5,359 nucleotides of DNA, taken from positions 13,781 through 19,139 of the forward strand of contig PMZX01000404.1 in the NCBI GenBank assembly GCA_003170035.1, given 5' to 3'. A model generated the notes under the pieces. That model made no database searches. It saw only the letters and a list, made by a program, of their open reading frames with translations, and was not told the origin of the DNA. Of the stretch, positions 1 through 5,359 are shown in pieces. The position numbers and the translations under genes were made by a program. This DNA is from Myxococcales bacterium. Its GTDB lineage: Bacteria > Myxococcota_A > Polyangia > Fen-1088. Positions within the stretch are counted from its first letter, which is position 1. Each line of letters opens with the position of its first letter.

Positions 1-636
1 GGCACCGCTGGCCTGGCGCGCGGGGCGCTGGTCGACGAAGACACAGCTCTCGAAGCCCATCCCGAGCGCCGCGATCTCTACTCGCAGGCCAAGTTGCGCC
101 AGGAGAAGCTGTTCCGGGAATACCGCGATCGGCACGGGTTCCCCCTGACCGTCGTGCGTCCGGGCGTGATCTACGGTCCGGGTGGCACACCCATTTCCAG
201 CCGGGTCGGGCTGAACCTGGCCGGTCTTTTCCTTCACCTGGGCGGCCGCAACCTGCTGCCCCTCACCTATGTCGACAACTGTGCCGAGGCGCTTGTGGTC
301 GCTGGCGCGCGCGGCGGAACCGACGGGCAAGTCTACAACGTGGTCGACGACGACCTGCCCACCTGTGCCGACTATCTTCGCCGGTACCAGCGTGAGGTGC
401 GCGCCCTGCGAGCCATCCGCCTGCCCTATCCGGTCAGCCAGGCTCTATCGTGGCTGTGCGAGCGCTACTACGAACATTCCCAGGGCCAGCTTCCTGCCTT
501 CTTCACGCCGTACCGGACCGCGGCCAGCTGGGGTGGGAATCGCTTCAGCAACGCGAAGCTCAAGAGCCTGGGCTGGCAGCCCATCGTCAGCACCGACGAG
601 GGCCTGCGCCGCACGTTCGCGGCCCTGGCGTCCTAG
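1..636 (+). CDS. NAD(P)-dependent epimerase/dehydratase, extended SDR family (5' end missing)
   Basis: The frame is open from base 1, so this is the last 211 residues of a gene that starts upstream; the N-terminal Rossmann half with its glycine-rich NAD-binding motif lies outside the window. Visible SDR marks are the catalytic YxxxK as YSQAK (Tyr27, Lys31 of the visible part, bases 79-93), then RPGVIYGPG (from residue 53), the loop that usually follows the catalytic lysine in sugar epimerases. PLTYVDNCAEAL (around residues 88-97) is the conserved segment lining the substrate pocket, and VYNVVDDD corresponds to the usual YNV/YNI-G strand. The C-terminal FSNAKLKSLGWQP (about residues 181-193) is the typical end of nucleotide-sugar epimerases, where the domain closes over the substrate. 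It probably acts in the cytoplasm on a nucleotide sugar, or less likely on a sterol- or flavonol-like substrate. The exact substrate cannot be told. An internal TTG at 94 lies inside the catalytic motif region and is not a real start. The gene converges on the minus-strand phosphotransferase-like gene, with 72 bp between the two stops and no clear hairpin there. Confidence 0.9.
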   Translation, partial: GTAGLARGALVDEDTALEAHPERRDLYSQAKLRQEKLFREYRDRHGFPLTVVRPGVIYGPGGTPISSRVGLNLAGLFLHLGGRNLLPLTYVDNCAEALVVAGARGGTDGQVYNVVDDDLPTCADYLRRYQREVRALRAIRLPYPVSQALSWLCERYYEHSQGQLPAFFTPYRTAASWGGNRFSNAKLKSLGWQPIVSTDEGLRRTFAALAS

Positions 637-708
637 ATCCCAATTGCCCGCCAACCCTAAACGAATCTCGCTGCGATCCCAGAATTGCGGTGCCGCCGGG
701 GGCGTGGT

Positions 709-3324
709 CTAGGGGGAATTCGAAGCGAGCAGCTCGTCGTGCCGCCGCAACAATCCCCACTCCAGCGCGCCGAACGCAACCGCTATGGTCAGGTAGAGCC
801 CGGTGTAGATGAAGATCGAAACCAGGTAATTGCCAGAACGCTCCGTCAGCCTTCCTACTGACAGATTCAGTCTGACAGCCATCTGCGCCAGCTCGATGAG
901 CATGAACGCCGCGACCATCGCCGCTATCTCGTGGCGCAGCGAACTTCGGAGGCGCGCCATGAATAGCGGCAAGAAGACGATGCCGGCGGCCACCGTGACC
1001 TTCAGGAGCACCAGCAGCGCTGCGCGCGCCACACTCTCATTTTCGCTGCCGAGAAATCCCGCCGCAAGGTCGATGTGTGAGAAGAGATACACCTGGACTG
1101 GGGCGTCGGCCTTGCCAAACGCCTCGAAGACGGCAAGGCGCGTGCACAGCAGCACAACTGCCCAGAGTCCCACCAGCGCCCCGGTGGACATCGAGCCTTC
1201 GACCAACAGGTCCGTGGTCCAAACCAGCATGGCCAAAATCGCCACGATGCTAGGCACATCGCCAGGCTTGGACAGGACGCAGAGCATGGAGGCAACCAGA
1301 ACGGCCGCTGACAGCGAGAGCGTGCGTCCCCTGGTTTCGAACCTGACAAGGTAGATGCCCACGGCCGCGATGACGACCAGCGCCCCCCAGAAGGCCGCAT
1401 GGGAGTGCGCGAGAAAGACCAGCTCGGTTGCGCCCAAAGCAGGAAGGCACAGCCACGATCCCCCGCGCATCCTGACCAGCACCGCGAGCGCCACCAGGGA
1501 CACCGTCGCCGCCACCAAGTCGATTGTCGCGCTGCCGGTGGCGATGTTCAGCCAGGTAAAGGGAGACATCACCAGCAGCAGGACGAGTGCAGCCCGTGGC
1601 CCCCACCCAAGCGATCGAAGAGGCCCACGCAGCAGCCACACAGCCGTAAGCGCTGCCACCGCGCCCGCGTACGCATATCGGCGCGCAGCGTTCTCACCGA
1701 GGTGCGGCCAGGCAATGATGGGGCTCAAGACGAGATAGGCGGCGAAGATGAGCAGGATGAGCGCCGACTTCGAGGCAGGCACCCGTGCGCGCCACAGGCC
1801 GGCCACAAGGAGGCAGAGGAAGACTATGGAAAGGTTGCCCAGCGGTAGAAACGCCGAAAGGAAAAGGAAGCCGACGACGATCCCGAGGAGCGGGCGCCCT
1901 TCCAGCACTCTCCAACACCGCGACGCCACAGGACGTGCAGCCCTCCATGCCAGCGGGATGATCGCAGCGAGCCCCAGGGCAGAGACCACGGCGTGGGTCC
2001 GCGCCAGGTGCAGGAGCTGCTTGATCTCGGGAACCAGGGAGAAGCGTACCCCGAGCAGCGGTTCCACCGTGAGGAAGACGACGAGCAGGAATCCACCCGC
2101 AGCGCGGTCCGGCAGGACGCCCGACTTGTAGAGCAGAAACGCCGCTGCGCCAAAGATGACAAGGACCCAAGCGAATCCAAGCAGGCTAAATCTGCCAGTA
2201 GGCTGCAGCGCCTCGATCAGGCTCACGCTCGACTCCTCTGCCTGCCTGGTCAACTCCGCGAACTGGCCGCCCTCCTCCAGACGCCGAAGACCGTCGAGTG
2301 TCTGGCGCTGCGCTGAGGCTGCGGGAACATCGGTCTTCTCGCCCAGATCGATCAAATGCTCATAGGTTCCCAGTAGTATCCTTGCCTCTTCTTTGGGGGT
2401 GAGGTCGAGCGCTACCGTGGCTGGCTTCGCGAGAGCCCCCCCTGGCAGCCGCGTGCCCAGCAGAAGCGCGACCGTTGCTGGCATGTCGACGGCATTCATG
2501 GTGAAGCCTTCCGTCCGTCGAATACCTCGTCCCACCATCACCACCGGCGCCCGGCGGTGGATGTCGTAGGCTCCTCCGTGGCTTCCCCAGATGTCGTTCC
2601 CATGATCCGACGTGATGATCACGGTGGTTCTGTCGTCGAGTACGCGCTCCACGAAGTCGCACATGGTGTTGTCCCAGCGGCCCATGGCAGCCCGATACTG
2701 CGCGCCGCTGGTACCGAACTGGTGTGCCAGAAAATCCGTTTCCAGTATGTGAACGACGCTGAAAACCGGGGACGACGACGATGCGAGTTCGGTTTCGGTG
2801 TTCTTGATGGCCAGCAGGTCGCCTGCCAAAAGGGAGCCTGCGCGGCCATTGGTGGGACAATTGTGCGTTCCGAACTGACCGAAGTGCGTGACCCAACTCT
2901 GGTCTCCGCTGAAGCAAAGCGTGTCCCCTCGTGCGCGGATGTCCTCGAACAGAGTCCATCCTTCATGGCTGGCGTCGCTGAACAGCCGGAGAAAGTCCAC
3001 CGAGTCGGTTGGCATTCCGGTGGCGTAGGCGATGATGCCCTGCTCGGTCCCGCTCTGCTTGGCGGCCCAGATTACTCCCGCGGCGCCTCGTTTCTTGAGC
3101 AACGACAGGCGCGGCATGTAGCTCTCGTCTTCAACGATTCTTGCCGCCCAGGAGTCCAGAATGAAGAGGACCACCCGCCCCGTCATGCGAGGCATATTCA
3201 GCGAGTACGGTTCTACCTCCGCCCGCGTCCCGCGTACGCTTTGAGTGAAGGCCAGCGCCACCAGATAGGCAACGACAAGTACCGAGGTGAGTAGGATTGA
3301 GATGGCTAGCGTACGGCGTGACAC
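709..3324 (-). CDS. Polytopic alkaline-phosphatase-superfamily protein, resembling GPI ethanolamine-phosphate transferase (PIG-N/Mcd4-like)
   Basis: This is an 871-residue protein starting at GTG 3324, six bases after a GGAGG. Residues 5-27 form an uncleaved membrane anchor. Residues about 48-300 are a phosphodiesterase domain with a full two-metal set: Asp57 (FILDSW), nucleophile Thr93 (SGTEQG), Asp197 and His201 (ETDFLAHQ), Asp240 and His241 (SDHGND), and His249 (WGSHGG). Residues 330-375 look like a helical linker. From about 379 to 856 there are some 14-16 hydrophobic segments, ending in a short polar tail. The order anchor, catalytic domain, linker, polytopic tail, the overall length (eukaryotic enzymes are about 900-1000 residues) and the spacing in SDHGNDIWGSHGG match GPI ethanolamine-phosphate transferases. 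Bacterial EptA and LtaS instead carry their membrane bundle first. Inference: the domain faces the periplasm and moves or removes a phospho-group (perhaps phosphoethanolamine from a phospholipid) on an envelope glycan or lipid. The substrate is unknown, and a plain phosphodiesterase is possible. It is transcribed away from the beta-helix gene. Confidence 0.88.
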   Translation of the reverse strand: MSRRTLAISILLTSVLVVAYLVALAFTQSVRGTRAEVEPYSLNMPRMTGRVVLFILDSWAARIVEDESYMPRLSLLKKRGAAGVIWAAKQSGTEQGIIAYATGMPTDSVDFLRLFSDASHEGWTLFEDIRARGDTLCFSGDQSWVTHFGQFGTHNCPTNGRAGSLLAGDLLAIKNTETELASSSSPVFSVVHILETDFLAHQFGTSGAQYRAAMGRWDNTMCDFVERVLDDRTTVIITSDHGNDIWGSHGGAYDIHRRAPVVMVGRGIRRTEGFTMNAVDMPATVALLLGTRLPGGALAKPATVALDLTPKEEARILLGTYEHLIDLGEKTDVPAASAQRQTLDGLRRLEEGGQFAELTRQAEESSVSLIEALQPTGRFSLLGFAWVLVIFGAAAFLLYKSGVLPDRAAGGFLLVVFLTVEPLLGVRFSLVPEIKQLLHLARTHAVVSALGLAAIIPLAWRAARPVASRCWRVLEGRPLLGIVVGFLFLSAFLPLGNLSIVFLCLLVAGLWRARVPASKSALILLIFAAYLVLSPIIAWPHLGENAARRYAYAGAVAALTAVWLLRGPLRSLGWGPRAALVLLLVMSPFTWLNIATGSATIDLVAATVSLVALAVLVRMRGGSWLCLPALGATELVFLAHSHAAFWGALVVIAAVGIYLVRFETRGRTLSLSAAVLVASMLCVLSKPGDVPSIVAILAMLVWTTDLLVEGSMSTGALVGLWAVVLLCTRLAVFEAFGKADAPVQVYLFSHIDLAAGFLGSENESVARAALLVLLKVTVAAGIVFLPLFMARLRSSLRHEIAAMVAAFMLIELAQMAVRLNLSVGRLTERSGNYLVSIFIYTGLYLTIAVAFGALEWGLLRRHDELLASNSP

Positions 3325-3534
3325 GCGTGACCTCCGCTGAGTTGAACTGCCCGAGCCGTAGGCGCGCCCCACCCGACTGGTAGCTGACCGAGGGGAGAAC
3401 GGAAGGCGAGTATGCCCTTTCTTCAGCTCCGCCGTGTACGCTTTTTTTTGGCGTGACGGGCCGTGAGCGGATCCTTTGCAGAGAACTGGCCCTCGCCACT
3501 TGCAATCACGCTTCGCACGATTCAACCTTCGGCC
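3325..3534. other. Divergent intergenic region (210 bp) between the membrane transferase-like and beta-helix genes
   Basis: This region must hold the 5' signals of both divergent genes, if each has its own promoter. I see no convincing -35/-10 pair on either strand. The one compositional oddity is a run of eight T at 3442-3449 (A on the minus strand) in otherwise GC-rich sequence. Its placement, about 120 bases upstream of the minus-strand GTG and about 85 upstream of the plus-strand ATG, would suit an upstream promoter element or a bend, but this is inference. Near the minus-strand start are short overlapping palindromes (GCGTG-A-CACGC at 3316-3326 and CACGCGTG at 3322-3329) that touch the start codon. 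They are short and may mean nothing. Confidence 0.5.
3331..3335 (-). promoter_or_regulatory. Shine-Dalgarno site GGAGG deciding the GTG start of the 871-residue membrane protein
   Basis: On the minus strand GGAGG is followed by TCACGC and then GTG at 3324, an ideal six-base spacing. The frame stays open for 67 more codons upstream, to an ATG at 3525. That extension is rich in Arg, Ser and Lys, would push the membrane anchor to residue 72 and beyond, and has no such site. The GTG is therefore the preferred start, and the protein then begins MSRRTLAIS directly before the hydrophobic anchor. Confidence 0.75.
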
Positions 3535-5028
3535 ATGCCCTGTGTGCGGCTGAGGGGACGGGTTGCTCTTTTGGCGGCGGGTTCACTCGCCGGCTGTGCG
3601 ATCGCTGCGCAGGCAGCCACGGACGCCACCGCAGATGCCAGTTGTCCGCCTGGCCAGGGCCGGACCTACGAAATCGGACCGCAGGCTCGTCTGAAGCGGC
3701 TGGCCGACGTGCCGTGGAATTCTCTCGGCCCGGGCGATCGCGTTCTTGTGCATTGGCGGCCCCAACCCTATCGCGAGCAGGTTTTGGTTTCGGCCCAGGG
3801 CACGGCTGAGCAGCCGGTCCGCATCTGCGGCGTTCCTGGGCCACAGGGCCAGCTTCCCGTGATCACCAGCCAGGATGCCGTCACGATCCGGGCGCTGGGT
3901 TTCCCGTACGCGCCCACGCAGGAACGCGGGGTCGTGATTGTAACCTTACGTGAGGGCCAAAGCTGGGGATTCAAGCCCCGTCATGTCGTGCTTGAAGCGC
4001 TCGATCTGCGAGGCGCCCACCCTCGGTATTCGTTCACCGACCAGAATGGAAAGCGCCATCGCTTTTCCACCAGCGCCGCCGCACTCTTCGTCGAGCGGGG
4101 CGAGCACATCGTCGTCCGCCACTGTGCGCTGACCGACTCTGCCAATGGGCTTTTCGTGGCCTCCGGCGACTCGGAAGAAACCGTGTCACGTGACATCCTG
4201 GCCGAAGGGAACCACATCTACGGCAACGGGATTGCGGGTTCGTACTACCAACACAATGCCTACACCGAGGCGGTTGGTATGGTCTATCAATACAACCGAT
4301 TTGGCCCGCTGCGACCCGACGCCGGCGGCAATGCCCTCAAAGACCGCTCGGCCGGCACCGTGATCCGCTACAACTGGATCGAAGGCGGGGCCCATCTGCT
4401 CGATCTGGTCGAGCCCGAGGACAGCGCCGAGATCGCGAGGGTGGACCCGCGTTTCCGGGGAACCTTCGTCTACGGCAACGTCCTGCTCAATGGGCCGCTC
4501 GACGGCTCCTCCGTCGTGCACTACGGGGGCGACAACGGCAACCCGGCGCTGTACCGCAAGGGAATGCTCTACTTCTTCAACAACACCGTCATCATTCGCG
4601 GCGAGAAGAGGGATCGCTGGAACACATATCTCTTCCGTCTTGAGACTGCCGACGAGACAGCCGATGTGCGCAACAACATCGTGTTTCATCAGGGAAGCAC
4701 GCATGCCTTCTTGCTGGACGGTCCGGGCCGTCTGCGACTTGGCACCAACTGGGTCAGCGACGGAGTCGGCGAACGGACGCGCCCCGAACCCGGCATGGCC
4801 CCCATCACGGGCCTCGACCGTACCATCGTGGGCCACGACAGCCCGTTTGCCAATCTCGACGGCGTCGATCTGCGGGTGCGGCCCGGCTCGGACGCCGCCC
4901 GCCCCGGCGACCAGCTCGCGCCCGACGTGGCCACCCAGCACCTGCCGGTGCAGGTATACGTTCCTCACCAGAAGGCGCGGGCGCTCCCGGCGGGGACCGC
5001 CCGCAAGGCGCTCGGCGCCCTGGAGTAG
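3535..5028 (+). CDS. Exported right-handed parallel beta-helix protein, polysaccharide-lyase-like, probable lipoprotein
   Basis: This is a 497-residue protein from ATG 3535. The N-terminus has basic residues (Arg5, 7, 9), a hydrophobic stretch and a canonical lipobox LAGC (residues 18-21), so signal peptidase II cleavage before Cys21 is likely. The residue after the cysteine is Ala, not Asp, which under the Lol rule favours the outer membrane. A signal peptidase I site at AQA (25-27) is a weaker alternative. Residues about 60-115 resemble the first coils of beta-helix enzymes. Residues 145-400 give repeated coil turns such as VVLEALDLRG, IVVRHCALTDSANGLFV, ILAEGNHIYGNG, VIRYNWIEGG, FFNNTVIIRG and VRNNIVFH. 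Asn-rich turns and the ALKDRSAGTVIRYN segment (267-280) recall the basic catalytic face of pectate- and alginate-lyase-type proteins. Cys37 and Cys99 could form a disulfide. It probably binds, cleaves or epimerises an acidic polysaccharide at the cell surface, but no activity is proven. No good Shine-Dalgarno precedes the ATG, so the start is less certain; a GTG at 3463 would add 24 residues before the signal. Confidence 0.87.
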   Translation: MPCVRLRGRVALLAAGSLAGCAIAAQAATDATADASCPPGQGRTYEIGPQARLKRLADVPWNSLGPGDRVLVHWRPQPYREQVLVSAQGTAEQPVRICGVPGPQGQLPVITSQDAVTIRALGFPYAPTQERGVVIVTLREGQSWGFKPRHVVLEALDLRGAHPRYSFTDQNGKRHRFSTSAAALFVERGEHIVVRHCALTDSANGLFVASGDSEETVSRDILAEGNHIYGNGIAGSYYQHNAYTEAVGMVYQYNRFGPLRPDAGGNALKDRSAGTVIRYNWIEGGAHLLDLVEPEDSAEIARVDPRFRGTFVYGNVLLNGPLDGSSVVHYGGDNGNPALYRKGMLYFFNNTVIIRGEKRDRWNTYLFRLETADETADVRNNIVFHQGSTHAFLLDGPGRLRLGTNWVSDGVGERTRPEPGMAPITGLDRTIVGHDSPFANLDGVDLRVRPGSDAARPGDQLAPDVATQHLPVQVYVPHQKARALPAGTARKALGALE

Positions 5029-5047
5029 GGGCTATCCCCTTAGCCCT
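5027..5047. terminator. Possible small bidirectional hairpin between convergent stop codons
   Basis: AGGGGCTA (5027-5034) can pair with TAGCCCT (5041-5047), giving a seven-pair stem with one bulged G and a six-base loop. It covers both the TAG that ends the beta-helix gene and the TAA that ends rpiA, whose coding ends lie only 11 bases apart. There is no T-run on either side, so it is a weak candidate for an intrinsic terminator and may be chance. Confidence 0.25.
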
Positions 5048-5359
5048 TCCGTTCCAGCGTCCTGACGCTCATGCCGTCGGAAACACCCACCAGAACCTTG
5101 GCGGCAAGATCGAAGAATAGCCCGGTTTCGACGACACCGGGTGTACGGTGCAGGCGGGCATCGACTTCGCGAAGGTCGACGTCGGGGCCGAACTTGGCGT
5201 CGATGACCAGCTGGCCGTTGTCCGTGACCAGCGGTCCATCCTTGTTGATGCCCATGCGTAGCCGCGGCTGTCCGCCCAGACGTGTCACCACTTCGGTGAC
5301 GTAGCCAATGGCCGGAACGGTGACTTCGATGGGGATGGCGACGGTGGATCCCAGTCGGG
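5040..5359 (-). CDS. rpiA: Ribose-5-phosphate isomerase A, C-terminal part (5' end beyond the right edge)
   Basis: RpiA interconverts ribose-5-phosphate and ribulose-5-phosphate in the cytoplasm, in the non-oxidative pentose phosphate pathway. The last 105 residues are visible, read from the right edge to the TAA at 5042-5040. They follow the family closely: RLGSTVAIPIEV corresponds to the LG-x-PLPVEV strand, then TRLGGQPRLR, then the hallmark DGPLVTDNGQLVIDAKFG, then TPGVVETGLF and finally KVLVGVSDGMSVRTL. The catalytic Asp, Lys and Glu residues of RpiA lie in the N-terminal half and are outside the window. A GTG at 5291 is internal and is not the start. The insert INKDGP before VTDNG is absent from the E. 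coli enzyme and resembles RpiA forms of other lineages. The gene converges on the beta-helix gene with 11 bases between stops, and it is probably a housekeeping neighbour not functionally tied to it. Confidence 0.93.
   Translation of the reverse strand, partial: RLGSTVAIPIEVTVPAIGYVTEVVTRLGGQPRLRMGINKDGPLVTDNGQLVIDAKFGPDVDLREVDARLHRTPGVVETGLFFDLAAKVLVGVSDGMSVRTLERKG

Noticed and set aside
637..708. Terminator between the convergent epimerase and membrane-protein genes
   Set aside because: No stem longer than about four pairs and no T-run was found by eye; the gap appears featureless.
2557..3294. 245-codon plus-strand open frame opposite the phosphodiesterase domain
   Set aside because: The opposite strand shows clear family motifs and metal ligands over the same bases. 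This frame gives a composition-driven protein with no recognisable motif, as expected for an antisense shadow in GC-rich DNA.
3404..3449. T-run as part of an intrinsic terminator
   Set aside because: The only nearby inverted repeat (GAAGGC...GCC-ct-TTC) is weak and about 19 bases from the T-run, and no gene reads into it from the correct side.
3448..3476. Possible sigma-70 or sigma-54 promoter just after the T-run (TTGGCG, 17 bases, ATCCTT)
   Set aside because: The -10 match is poor, and the GG/GC spacing required for sigma-54 is not met.
3325..3525. Open 67-codon extension of the membrane protein upstream of its GTG start, to an ATG at 3525
   Set aside because: It has no Shine-Dalgarno, has a low-complexity Arg/Ser/Lys composition, and would place the anchor deep in the protein and overlap the longest version of the divergent gene. 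The GTG at 3324 has GGAGG at ideal spacing directly before the anchor.
3463..3534. Longer start (GTG 3463) of the beta-helix protein
   Set aside because: It would put 24 non-hydrophobic residues before an evident signal peptide and has no ribosome binding site. ATG 3535 gives a standard signal sequence, although it too lacks a good Shine-Dalgarno.
4186..4968. 260-codon minus-strand open frame opposite the beta-helix gene
   Set aside because: It is Gly/Val/Ala-rich with no recognisable domain and lies entirely over a well-supported gene, so it is an antisense shadow.

Overview
The window looks like bacterial chromosome of high GC content, compactly coded on both strands. Its codon use is GC-rich throughout, and it carries a Shine-Dalgarno site, a lipobox-bearing secretion signal and a bacterial-type rpiA. 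These features suggest a Gram-negative bacterium, perhaps Pseudomonadota or Myxococcota. The sequence alone does not fix the taxon, and nothing in it points to phage, plasmid, IS element, CRISPR or RNA gene.

Layout, left to right: (1) The 3' part of an NAD(P)-dependent sugar epimerase/dehydratase of the extended SDR family runs off the left edge (+ strand, ends at 636). (2) After a 72-bp convergent gap comes a large minus-strand gene (709-3324). It encodes a membrane protein with one N-terminal anchor, an alkaline-phosphatase-superfamily catalytic domain and about 15 C-terminal membrane segments. (3) A 210-bp divergent intergenic region follows (3325-3534). (4) A plus-strand gene (3535-5028) encodes a secreted or lipid-anchored right-handed beta-helix protein resembling polysaccharide lyases. 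(5) Eleven bases further, in convergent orientation, is the 3' part of rpiA (ribose-5-phosphate isomerase A), which runs off the right edge.

The most notable gene is the minus-strand 871-residue protein. Its order of parts (one anchor, phosphodiesterase domain, short helical linker, long polytopic tail) and its motifs match eukaryotic GPI ethanolamine-phosphate transferases of the PIG-N/Mcd4 type. They do not match the usual bacterial EptA or LtaS layout, where the membrane bundle comes first. All seven expected metal and nucleophile residues are present, so it is probably an active phospho-transferase or hydrolase facing the periplasm. Together with the epimerase and the beta-helix protein it suggests, but does not prove, a locus that builds, decorates or trims an envelope glycan. 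rpiA is probably an unrelated housekeeping neighbour.
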